This document shows, one piece after another, positions 17,262 to 25,631 of a DNA stretch of 64,000 nt. The first letter of the stretch is position 1. Every line of letters begins with the position of its first letter. The position numbers were made by a program, and so were the translations under genes. Origin of the DNA: Paracoccus benzoatiresistens (GTDB lineage Bacteria > Pseudomonadota > Alphaproteobacteria > Rhodobacterales > Rhodobacteraceae); the NCBI RefSeq assembly GCF_026913015.1, contig NZ_JAPTYD010000018.1:1-64000 (forward strand). Reading direction: 5' to 3'. The notes below the pieces were generated by a model. The model worked only from the letters and a program-made list of their open reading frames with translations, was not told the DNA's origin and did not search any database.

Positions 17262-20200
17262 TCAGAAGGGCCGCCAGATGCCCGTGCCCTCGTCACGAGT
17301 ATCCACCTTGATCGAACCGTCCATGTTGACTTGGCTGCGGCCCTTCTCGGCCTCCCACCACGCGCCGTGGAACCAGTTCCCGCCCGAGCGGCACGAGTCG
17401 ACCGAGCCGATCACGACGGTTCCACTGGCGGCGCGCAAGGCCTTGATGAAGGCGTCCCCCGAGCCTGACGAGTTGCAGGCTGCGACCGAGATGAAGGCTG
17501 TCCCGCCGGTGCCGAAGGCGTTCTTGACGATGCTGCCGAACTTCGCGGCGTGGGCGGCGCTGGAAACCATGTCCTGCGCCTCGCCGCTTTCGACGTGGCC
17601 GTCTCCGTCGGTGTCATCACCCATCCGGAAGCCGCCGCTGCCGGACCAGCCGCCGTGTGCCTCGATATGGATGCCGGTGACATAGCCGCAATTCCCGACA
17701 TGCGCCCGCAGCCCCTCGATCAGGTCGCTGACGGTGTGCACCAGCATCCAGGCATCCGCATTGGTGTATCCGCCGTAGTCGCGCAGGTCGATCTCGGTTT
17801 CGGCATCGTGGATGAACAGCAGGGTTCCGAGGTTCTTGAGGCCTGTCGGGCACGAAGCTGCCAGGCGGGGCCCGATCGGCGCAAGAGTTTCCCACGCCTG
17901 CGCCGCCTGAGTTCCGGAGCGCGACGGCAGCTTTGTCCCAGACTTTGACTTGGCGTCGGTGGTGAAAGAGGCCGGGATGATGTCAGCTCCAAAGTTCCCG
18001 AGCCGAACCGTCTCGGCGCCCTGCTGCCCTTGCCGCGTGACTTCGATCGGCAGCCCCGCAGCGCCCGCGCGGCCCAATGCCGTGTTGATCGTCGGGCTTT
18101 CGGCGAGCGGCTGCGGGCCGGACGACATGTTCTGCTCGCTCAGCGCGGTTGCAGCCTGCCGCTTGGCTTCGGCGTCGTCGATCAATCCCTCGGACTTGGC
18201 CTTGGAGATGTTGCTCAGCTTGTGCTTTGCATCGGCGGTGCCCTGTTTCGACTTCTGGAAATCCACTGCCATCTGTCCAAAGCTCGTCGCAAGCGAGGTC
18301 GCGGAATTGAGCGCACCCATCGCATTCGCCTGAGTTCCCGCGAGCCCCGCCATGTCGCGGAAGGCGCCGGAGTTCGTGACCGCGCCCAGAATGCCAGCCA
18401 GTCCCTGCGGATCGGGCGCATTCGGCGCGTTCTGCAGGGCAATGATCGGCGCGGCCAGCGGGGTCGGCGTCATTCCCTCGGGTGCCGCCCGGCGCGACCC
18501 AAGCTGGTCCGCAAGCAGTTCGAGCTCGGGATCCTTGTCGGACAGCACCCAATCGACCGATCCGAAATGCTCCTCGCATGCCTCGCACCTGTCCATCAGG
18601 GCCTGCGCATAAAGCCCCTCGGTCGGCAGGCTGACCCGCAATGGTTCGCTGCGGACCTGGCTGTCGTAGTAGTAGCGGTAGGCTTCGTCGGGGCTTTCAT
18701 GCCCGTTGATCCCGAGGAATGCCCCCGCCGCGACCCGGAAGACCAGACAGTTTCCCAGGATCGCCATCGGGTCGCGCTCGACCACCGAGGCTATGCTGCG
18801 GCCCGGATCCTCGACCCACGCCCCGTTGACAAAACGGCGCCCATAAGGCGCGGTGAAGCCGTCGAGCATCATGTAGAGCTCGTCCCGGTCCATCAGCCAC
18901 CAGATGACCTTGTGGTAATAGACCGAGTTCGCGTTCAGGTGGACAAGCAGCTTCGCCACCCCGTCCTCGATCACTGCGCGCAAATCCTCGCGCTCCCACG
19001 CGCTCAGCGGGAAATGCGCGGCCGCGCCCGAGCCATCCGGCTGCCCGGTCTCGACCGTGACGAGATCGCGCACACCATGGTCGGAGTCAACCGCACGGTC
19101 GAAGTGATCGGTATAGTAGTGCAGCGACATCCGTTCGAGGCTCGCGACCGAGCCGGGCGGCAGCGCGGTTCCCGCAAGCAGCGTCATCTGCTGCATCATC
19201 GCGCGGTTAAGGCTTGCCGCTGCGACAGGCACGGTGAAATCGACCCGCACGGTGCCGCCATAGCGGTAGGTGGTCGCAAGGGTGAAGTCGATGTTCGTGA
19301 TCGGGCTTGTCCCGAACTGAAGCCGCAGGTTGTCAGCCCAGCGGGCCGCCATCCCGGGGGCGACCTCGCGCTGGAAGTACAGGTCGCGCGCCCGTTCGTT
19401 CGCGGCTGCGAGATTGGCGATGACTTGCCGGGCCGGCTGCGACAGCAAGGGCGCGAGCGGCGACCAGATCTTGAAATAGTCGTCCATCGTCTCGGTCGCG
19501 CCCTGCTCTCGCGGGCGGTCGATTGACAACTTGATATAGGCCGAGCCGGTGACGTGGTTGACCGGATGGTCCATGCGCCGGCCGGGCGGGATGTCTGAAT
19601 CCGCCCAAGCCGAAGCCACCTCGTCCAGCCGGTCAAGCGCCCATCTGAGGGACGTGTCCAGCACTCCGTGGCGCAGCTTGTCGCGCCACTTCAGCGCCTT
19701 GTCGATGTCGAAGGGGGTGACCGAGAAGGGCACGAACAGGCATTCGCGCACGCCCGCGAATGCCGTATCAACCCTCAGATGCCGGAGGATTTCGTAGTAG
19801 AGCACTGACAGCGCGTGGCAGTAGTTCACGTTCCTCAGGGTTTCGGAAACGCCTTCTACCTCCTCCTCCTGCGTGATCTCGGTGACGATGGTGTTTTCGG
19901 AACTGCGGACAGATTCACCGAACTGGCGGATGGCATCGCGAAGCTGCTGCTGCTCGGCCGCGGCAACCCGGCGCCCGCCCTGCTGCCAGCTTTCGGACGA
20001 GGCCTGCCCATGCGCCGCACCTCCGCCGATCACCACCGGCCCCATCGCAAAGCCGATCCCGCCGGCGACGCCGGTGGTGCGCGACTTGGAGCCGCCGCTG
20101 CTCCATTCCGAAAGGCTTGACTGCACCGCGTCCGTATAATCGCGCGCCCGCGTGGTGACCTGCGTCAGCGCATCGGTCGCATCCGTCCGTTCTCGACGCC

Positions 20201-21710
20201 GCGCTGCCTCGCGGCGCTGCCACGAGATACGGGCGATCCGCCGTGTCTGCCGGGGCGCAAGGGTCAGGGCGTGGGCGACATTGCCAAGCGAATAGCCATT
20301 CGACCGCCACTGCACGCGCCATTCCAGCACATGGCCCCCTGCGACGCTGGATGCCTGATAGATCGTGGGGTCGCCGTCCCATTCGATGGGATTGCTGGCG
20401 CTGATTGGCGCCCGGGGCTTGGACCGGCGCTCGACCCAGTCGATCCAGGGCCGGCGTGTCGGCTGGAAAACCATGCGTTCCAACCTGTCCAGGATCGCAA
20501 GTCGCGGCTCGGCAAGGGCAGCGGCACTGAGCCGCAGCGCGTTGATCGGGGTCAGCGATGATGTCGAAGCCAATCCCGAGGTCGGCATCCTGCCCGCCAT
20601 GAAGCTGAAATCGTCGTCGGCGGCCCCGATCGCGGCCCCGACCGCACTCATTCGGATCGGCGGGGCGAGGTCGAGCAGAATCGGCCGCGAGACCTTCAGC
20701 GAGGCCTGCCCGCCGATCTCGGGCTGGTCCATCCGCAGGATCGTGAAGAAGCGCCGCTCGCCCAGGATGCGCTGCGGGTTCTCGAACGGGGTGCAGAACC
20801 GTCCCGGATCGTCCGAGAAGGCGTCGGGATGGTCGATGAGCTGTTGCTCGTCGAAGTCGAACGACGGCGCCCCGTCAGGGGTGTTGCCAACCGCCGGAGC
20901 AGACGTGCCGCCGTTCGGCTGGTCACGGACGGCAACCGGAAGAAGGATCGTGACAGGTGGCCGCGGCTGCGCGGGAAGCGCGTCAAGATGGTGGCCTGCG
21001 AAATCCTCGGGACCCAGCAGCAGCCATGCCCAGGATGTCTCGTCTCCCTCGATGTCGAGCGAGAAGTTGAAGGCCCCGTCGGGACGCAATGTTACCGGTT
21101 GCAGGTTGAGGGCCGCCAGCAGCGAGGGGTTCAGCTTGGCTGCATTGCGGCGCACGACCTCGTAGGTGGTCACCTCGCCTTCGCCATCAAGGCCAACCAG
21201 ATGACGGACCGCCTGGATTTGGGGGTTGTCCACGTCTTCGATCACGTCAGGCCGTATCGGCGCGACGAACAGGCGATATGAGTTGAAATCCGGAAGCTGG
21301 TCGTCAAGGCGCACGAACCGTCCGGTGCGAACCAGGGTCGGTCTTGCATCGGGGCGGTTGACACCCTCGGCCAGCACCTGCTTCGGCACCGTGATCTCTC
21401 GTTCCGTGTCGCCCTCGGGCTCAGTGTCCCCGGATGTTCGCCAGAGAACCGTTCCCTGCAAACTCTCGATCTGGACCCAGAAGGGAGCGCCCGGCAAATT
21501 GTCCCCAACCGTGATCTGGGCTTGACCATCCGCCGCCAGTTCGGCGCGGCGTGACCCTTCGATCTTGATCGAGGGGAGCGGAACATCCGGATCCGCGTTC
21601 TGGTCGTCCGGCAAGATTTCGCGCGTATAAACGAGACGTCCGAACAGGACCATCTTGAGCTGGCCTTCGCCATTCTCGGGTTGAATCCTTACCTTCAACT
21701 GTCCAGGCAT
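17262..21710 (-). CDS. 1482-residue protein with C-terminal caspase-like (clan CD) domain and embedded EF-hand loop
   Basis: No signal peptide. Residues 1-450 look beta-rich without a recognised domain. About 470-640 includes an Arg-rich helix (RQTRRIARISWQRREAARRR), a glycine-rich hydrophobic stretch at about 545-568 (VAGGIGFAMGPVVIGGGAAH) and the motif NVNYCHALSVLYYEILRHL. About 1150-1195 is a charged helix. Residues 1300-1482 resemble clan CD proteases: a strand ending in IHIEAHGG (His1352), then AFISVAACNSSGSG (Cys1412) and VVIGSVDSCRSGG (Cys1440). Between His and Cys is a perfect EF-hand loop, D1366 to E1377 (Asp at 1, 3, 5; Gly at 6; Val at 8; Glu at 12). Calcium-gated proteolysis is the inference. 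Function of the first 1300 residues is unknown. A 95-residue gene follows in the same operon. Confidence 0.75.
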   Translation of the reverse strand: MPGQLKVRIQPENGEGQLKMVLFGRLVYTREILPDDQNADPDVPLPSIKIEGSRRAELAADGQAQITVGDNLPGAPFWVQIESLQGTVLWRTSGDTEPEGDTEREITVPKQVLAEGVNRPDARPTLVRTGRFVRLDDQLPDFNSYRLFVAPIRPDVIEDVDNPQIQAVRHLVGLDGEGEVTTYEVVRRNAAKLNPSLLAALNLQPVTLRPDGAFNFSLDIEGDETSWAWLLLGPEDFAGHHLDALPAQPRPPVTILLPVAVRDQPNGGTSAPAVGNTPDGAPSFDFDEQQLIDHPDAFSDDPGRFCTPFENPQRILGERRFFTILRMDQPEIGGQASLKVSRPILLDLAPPIRMSAVGAAIGAADDDFSFMAGRMPTSGLASTSSLTPINALRLSAAALAEPRLAILDRLERMVFQPTRRPWIDWVERRSKPRAPISASNPIEWDGDPTIYQASSVAGGHVLEWRVQWRSNGYSLGNVAHALTLAPRQTRRIARISWQRREAARRRERTDATDALTQVTTRARDYTDAVQSSLSEWSSGGSKSRTTGVAGGIGFAMGPVVIGGGAAHGQASSESWQQGGRRVAAAEQQQLRDAIRQFGESVRSSENTIVTEITQEEEVEGVSETLRNVNYCHALSVLYYEILRHLRVDTAFAGVRECLFVPFSVTPFDIDKALKWRDKLRHGVLDTSLRWALDRLDEVASAWADSDIPPGRRMDHPVNHVTGSAYIKLSIDRPREQGATETMDDYFKIWSPLAPLLSQPARQVIANLAAANERARDLYFQREVAPGMAARWADNLRLQFGTSPITNIDFTLATTYRYGGTVRVDFTVPVAAASLNRAMMQQMTLLAGTALPPGSVASLERMSLHYYTDHFDRAVDSDHGVRDLVTVETGQPDGSGAAAHFPLSAWEREDLRAVIEDGVAKLLVHLNANSVYYHKVIWWLMDRDELYMMLDGFTAPYGRRFVNGAWVEDPGRSIASVVERDPMAILGNCLVFRVAAGAFLGINGHESPDEAYRYYYDSQVRSEPLRVSLPTEGLYAQALMDRCEACEEHFGSVDWVLSDKDPELELLADQLGSRRAAPEGMTPTPLAAPIIALQNAPNAPDPQGLAGILGAVTNSGAFRDMAGLAGTQANAMGALNSATSLATSFGQMAVDFQKSKQGTADAKHKLSNISKAKSEGLIDDAEAKRQAATALSEQNMSSGPQPLAESPTINTALGRAGAAGLPIEVTRQGQQGAETVRLGNFGADIIPASFTTDAKSKSGTKLPSRSGTQAAQAWETLAPIGPRLAASCPTGLKNLGTLLFIHDAETEIDLRDYGGYTNADAWMLVHTVSDLIEGLRAHVGNCGYVTGIHIEAHGGWSGSGGFRMGDDTDGDGHVESGEAQDMVSSAAHAAKFGSIVKNAFGTGGTAFISVAACNSSGSGDAFIKALRAASGTVVIGSVDSCRSGGNWFHGAWWEAEKGRSQVNMDGSIKVDTRDEGTGIWRPF

Positions 21711-22118
21711 GACGAGGCTCCAGCCCTGCCCATGCGCGGAACACTGATCTCCGCGCTTGTGCGCTGACGGTTCATGCTGCCGAAAAGCGGGATCGTTGTC
21801 GAAAGCGATGGTTCGGAACCGCCAAGATCCAGCAGAATCGGTTGTCGCTCAGACTTATGGATCAATCATAGCAGGCCTTGGCCAATTCGCATATACTTAT
21901 CACCCTCTTGCGAGCCGAGGATCATGTCACCCGCCGCTGGCAAGGGGTCGGGTATGCAGGGTTACAAGCCGCTGACCTTCTGGGACTGGCGAGAACGGTG
22001 TGATCCTGTTTCGTCCGGAATACTCTACCAGAGCCGGATACGGCGCATGGCTGCCCTGCTCCTGACCAAGGGGGCAGGCTTCACTCCGAGTGGCAATTCG
22101 CATGTCGCCTGAGAGCCT

Positions 22119-22154
22119 GGGGGGCTTGGGGGGCTTGGGGGGCTTGGGGGGCTT
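22119..22154 (+). repeat. Four tandem GGGGGGCTT units, a perfect G-quadruplex motif
   Basis: Four copies of the 9-mer GGGGGGCTT follow each other without interruption: four runs of six G separated by CTT, well within the classical quadruplex rule. The strand that carries the G runs is opposite to the genes on both sides. The same first 12 bases (GGGGGGCTTGCG) recur on the minus strand just before the ATG of the neighbouring RTX-like gene at 23951. The surrounding gap, 21711-22253, contains no gene I recognise. Confidence 0.85.
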
Positions 22155-22253
22155 GCGCCCCCAATGCGCGCTTGTCCGAAGCTTGCAACCCCTGGATTGC
22201 CGGGATGAAACATCGCCTTTGCAGCGGACTGGCGAAAGCCCGGCAGGCGGCTG

Positions 22254-23951
22254 TCAGGTCAGCTCGTGAAAGCGATCATCGAAACTCAAGGCCTCGATGT
22301 CGATGAACAGATCAGTGCCACCAGGCGAACCCTGGCGAAGGTCCGTGATCCGGATCCTTCCGTCATCGAGACGATCCACCTCATAATCGCATCGCGCCCC
22401 GTCCAGGATGACCACATCGACACCATCGCCGCCGTCAAAGGTGTCGTTGCCGCACCCGCCCTGGAAGGTGTCGTCGCCAATGCCGGCGTAGATCAGGACT
22501 TCCTCGAACCCCTTCAATCGGGTGCCACCGACAAGCCTCACATCGTAGCCGTCCGAGAAGTCGAAGTTGATGCTGTCCGAGAATTCGAAGCTGGAGCCGT
22601 CCGAGAGGGAGAAGCTCCAGGTGCCGAACGTATCCAGGTCCAGTTCGAACCTGTCGTGGCCGCGCCCGCCATCAAGCGTGATCCGGTTGTCGGACAGGAC
22701 CGGAGCAGAGCTGGCTTCCAGACGCAGGGAGTCGTCTCCGCATCCGCCCCTCAGATCGATCCGGTTGTCCATGTATGTCGCGGTGCTTTCAGGCCACGGC
22801 CAGTCACGCAGATCGGCCGACAACACGTCTTCTCCCTCGCCCCCTCTGAGATCGAGGACATTGTCGGTCATGATGACCGTGCTGTCCCGGCCAAGGGGTT
22901 CGGCGAACATCGAGCTTTCGAGGGTGTCATCGCCTTCGCAGCCGTAAAGCCGCGCCGAGTTGTGCGTCATGATGCCCCTGCCGTTGTCGGGGGACCTGAT
23001 AGTATAGTGAGCCTGCAGGTGGTCGTTCCCTTTGCCACCCCAAAACCGGTCATGCTCGTTCGAATACTGCTCTGTATCGCTCCCCGAGGGCAGGGGGCGA
23101 GTGGTGTGGGACAAGTTGTCCGCTCCCCGGCCGCCGTGGACGAGGTCACTTCCAAGACCGTCCCTGAAATCGTCATCCCCATCCCCGCCCCAAAACTGGT
23201 CGTCGCCCAATCCCCCGTCAATATTGATGGCGTCCATGCCGACAAGGGTGACGCCTCCGAAAAGCACCTGGTCATAGCTGTCTCGAAAGTCGAAGATCAC
23301 GTCTTCTGTCGGTCTGTCATGAAATATGTTGGCCTTGTCGATCCCAGCCCCGCCATCAAGAACGGCGCTGTTGCCGGTTTCGCCTTGGGTGGAAAGCAGG
23401 AATTCATCATTGCCTTCACCTCCACTCATGAAGATCCGATTGCCGCTCACGGCTGCGGTGGTGCCAGGGCCCCATGGGTAGGTCTCCAGATAGACGCTGA
23501 GGGAGTCGTCTCCTCTGCCTCCATCCAGGGTCATCACGTTGTCGCTGCAAATTGCCTCTCCGCCAGCATTGGCGTCAGCCTGGACGACGACGTAGTAGCT
23601 GTCATTGCCATCATCGCCCCGCATGAATACGGAGTTGCCGCTTACGCTGGCACTTCCGCCGTCCGAGACAGCCGCCCTCAAGGTGCAATCGAAGGTATCC
23701 TCATCATCGCCGCCTGAAGCTGAAATGGTGTTGCCGATCGCCGCTGCGGTGGTGCCATTGCTGGCTTCAGCATAGGTGTCTAGATAAAGCAGGTCCCTGC
23801 CCTCATCACCCGTGATCATATGGGAGTTCCCACTGGCAAGGATTTCGGCAAGGATGCGGGATAAGATCGCGTCTTGCCCCAAGCCACCGGATGCCGTCTT
23901 AACCTGGCCGGACTCGTCGGCCGTCAAAAGCTCGATCTCGTCGTCTTCCAT
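22254..23951 (-). CDS. Calcium-binding repeat protein of RTX type with long-period repeats
   Basis: 565 residues, very acidic, no signal peptide, as expected for a type I secretion cargo. Instead of tight nonapeptides it has about seven units of the form DNxIxLxGGxGDDxLxL (GNRIFMSGGEGNDEFLLS, DNRIDLRGGCGDDSLRLEA, DNRITLDGGRGHDRFELDL) separated by 20-35 residue Ala/Thr/Ser-rich linkers. The end is a standard RTX C-terminal block (DDTFQGGCGNDTFDGGDGVD, then TDLFIDIEALSFDDRF). The ATG at 23951 follows a GGGGGG tract. It may be surface-attached or secreted. No enzymatic domain is visible. Confidence 0.82.
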   Translation of the reverse strand: MEDDEIELLTADESGQVKTASGGLGQDAILSRILAEILASGNSHMITGDEGRDLLYLDTYAEASNGTTAAAIGNTISASGGDDEDTFDCTLRAAVSDGGSASVSGNSVFMRGDDGNDSYYVVVQADANAGGEAICSDNVMTLDGGRGDDSLSVYLETYPWGPGTTAAVSGNRIFMSGGEGNDEFLLSTQGETGNSAVLDGGAGIDKANIFHDRPTEDVIFDFRDSYDQVLFGGVTLVGMDAINIDGGLGDDQFWGGDGDDDFRDGLGSDLVHGGRGADNLSHTTRPLPSGSDTEQYSNEHDRFWGGKGNDHLQAHYTIRSPDNGRGIMTHNSARLYGCEGDDTLESSMFAEPLGRDSTVIMTDNVLDLRGGEGEDVLSADLRDWPWPESTATYMDNRIDLRGGCGDDSLRLEASSAPVLSDNRITLDGGRGHDRFELDLDTFGTWSFSLSDGSSFEFSDSINFDFSDGYDVRLVGGTRLKGFEEVLIYAGIGDDTFQGGCGNDTFDGGDGVDVVILDGARCDYEVDRLDDGRIRITDLRQGSPGGTDLFIDIEALSFDDRFHELT

Positions 23952-24336
23952 CGCAAGCCCCCCTGATGTTTCGGACCGAAGAGAAACGGGCGGATCGGAT
24001 GGAGGCCGCAGCCGGGAAATGTTCAGGACGTCAGCATCCCCGCCGGAGGGCGTGTCTGATCTGAACCAAGGTCCTCCCTCGATGCCACCTGGACCGGGAC
24101 CCGCACCACCCGTGAACCTGTGCGGCGTCCCTGGAAAAAGGCTACGCCTGCTGCCCGATGCTGTCCATCAGAAGCTGGCAGTGGCTGTTGCCCTGACAGG
24201 CATCCACGGTTCCCGGTTTATTTGCAAACAACCGCGGCGAGTGCAGCCAGCTGCACTTTGCGGTGCTGGCGGAGTTTCCCGCTTGCAGCGCCAGCGTCAC
24301 GACACTGTCATTGCCGGCAGCTAAACGCCACGTGAC
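23952..24336. other. Divergent intergenic region, no gene recognised
   Basis: About 385 bases between the RTX-like gene and the LysR regulator, which point away from each other, so both promoters should be here. A GCAGCCAGCTGC inverted repeat lies near 24245, but I see no clear T-N11-A box. Short open frames have no support. Confidence 0.4.
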
Positions 24337-24352
24337 GTAAAGGATGGCCTTG

Positions 24353-25258
24353 ATGAATTTCGCGCATATCCGGGCATTTCATTCTGTCCCGAAAGAAGGC
24401 GACATGGCCCGGGCCGCGCATGTTCTGGGCGTGTCCCAATCCACGCTTTCCCAGCAGATTCACGCGCTGGAAGCCAGGCATGCCCTGCGCCTGTTCGAAA
24501 AGCGCGGCCGCAGGCTGGCCCTGACCGATACCGGGCGGGCGCTTCTGCAGGTGATTGAACGGCTGATGGAGGTCGTGGACAAGGTCCAGTTGACCCTGCG
24601 AGGACCGGGCACGCTGGACGAGGGGCATTTGTCCCTGATGTCCGACAGCACCACGCTGGCAATCGAGCTGATGCGGCGCTTTGGCGAAAGCTACCCTTCC
24701 GTTTCGCTATCCCTTGCCATCGCTTCGATGGACGAGATCAGAGAAGCCGTGCGAGACGGCAAGGCGGATATCGGCATAGCCATGAACCCGCCGATGGGCG
24801 ATCTGGTCACGGCCGAACCGCTGATCCCCGAACGCTTCCACTTGCTGCTTCCCTGCGGCCATCGCCTTGCGGCACAGGACGAGGTGTCGGTAAGGGATCT
24901 TTCCGGAGAAACGATCATCATGCACGAGCGGGGGTCGCGGACCCATGCCTTCGTCCAGCAGATCCTGGTGTCGGAAGATGTGCGCGACACGCGGACCATC
25001 ACCGTCTGCGAACGCAGCGCCATCCGCGAGGCGGTGGCCCGCCGCATGGGAGTGGCGTTCTTCGTCCTGTCCGAGATACCGCCCGATCACCGGCTTGCCT
25101 GCCGTCCACTGGTCGCCTCGGGTGCGCGGCTGGAACTGGACGAGTATCTTCTGGTGCGGAAGGACCGCCACCACAAGCCGGTCGTGGCGGCGTTCCGAAG
25201 CGTGGTGGCGGGCTGCACGTCCGAGAAGCTGCCGGCAGACGCGCTGATTGCGGTCTAG
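24353..25258 (+). CDS. LysR-family transcriptional regulator
   Basis: 301 residues. The N-terminal winged helix-turn-helix is at about 1-60 (FAHIRAFHSVPKEGDMARAA, then SQSTLSQQIHALE), followed by the linker helix and a periplasmic-binding-like effector domain from about 90. The ATG at 24353 is preferred because TAAAGGA sits eight bases upstream; the ATG at 24344 abuts it. Neighbours are the divergent RTX-like gene and a convergent small ORF, so the target is not obvious. The sequence HIRAFHSV is shared with regulators of phosphonate and amino-acid metabolism, a weak hint. Confidence 0.9.
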   Translation: MNFAHIRAFHSVPKEGDMARAAHVLGVSQSTLSQQIHALEARHALRLFEKRGRRLALTDTGRALLQVIERLMEVVDKVQLTLRGPGTLDEGHLSLMSDSTTLAIELMRRFGESYPSVSLSLAIASMDEIREAVRDGKADIGIAMNPPMGDLVTAEPLIPERFHLLLPCGHRLAAQDEVSVRDLSGETIIMHERGSRTHAFVQQILVSEDVRDTRTITVCERSAIREAVARRMGVAFFVLSEIPPDHRLACRPLVASGARLELDEYLLVRKDRHHKPVVAAFRSVVAGCTSEKLPADALIAV

Positions 25259-25497
25259 GCCGCCTTGCGGTTCGGAGCGCACGTCGCTTTCACCAGATAG
25301 CTGATCTCGTGGAATTCGCCGTCGGATAGTGCCGTCAGCGGATCGTTGTCGAAGATGCCGAAGAAGCTCAGCAACATTCGCAGATCGCCGAGGCTGGCGG
25401 TGGCTATGCCGTCCATCGCGGAAGGCGAGGCCGGAAGCCCTTCAGAAGGACGTTCTTCGCGTCCGAGCAGAGCGCGACGCTCCCATGACACCGTCAT
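25255..25497 (-). CDS. Small hypothetical protein
   Basis: 80 residues if started at 25497; an internal ATG (MDGIATASLGDL) would give about 53. The C-terminal part (LRMLLSFFGIFDNDPLTALS, then EFHEISYLVKAT) has the look of a folded helical protein. Its last codons overlap the LysR stop by four bases, tail to tail. No family recognised. It could be a real small gene or chance coding; codon use is compatible with a real gene. Confidence 0.4.
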   Translation of the reverse strand: MTVSWERRALLGREERPSEGLPASPSAMDGIATASLGDLRMLLSFFGIFDNDPLTALSDGEFHEISYLVKATCAPNRKAA

Positions 25498-25631
25498 GGG
25501 GAGCGTTCTGCCCGGAGCCCGGAAGCAGCCCGGCGGTCAAGCATCATGGCCGTCGATGCCGTCGATCAGGGCCGGAGCACCGAAAGGGATCAGATCGACC
25601 GGCCCTTCGCTGACGCTGACACCGGTGGCGC

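Noticed and set aside
22119..22154. CRISPR-like or protein-coding tandem repeat
   Set aside because: The 9-bp unit has no spacers and no supported open frame; it is a simple G-rich tandem repeat.
22025..22213. Short minus-strand frame encoding PPSPPSPPSPPG
   Set aside because: The proline repeat is simply the translation of the G6 tandem repeat; no ribosome site or homologous feature.
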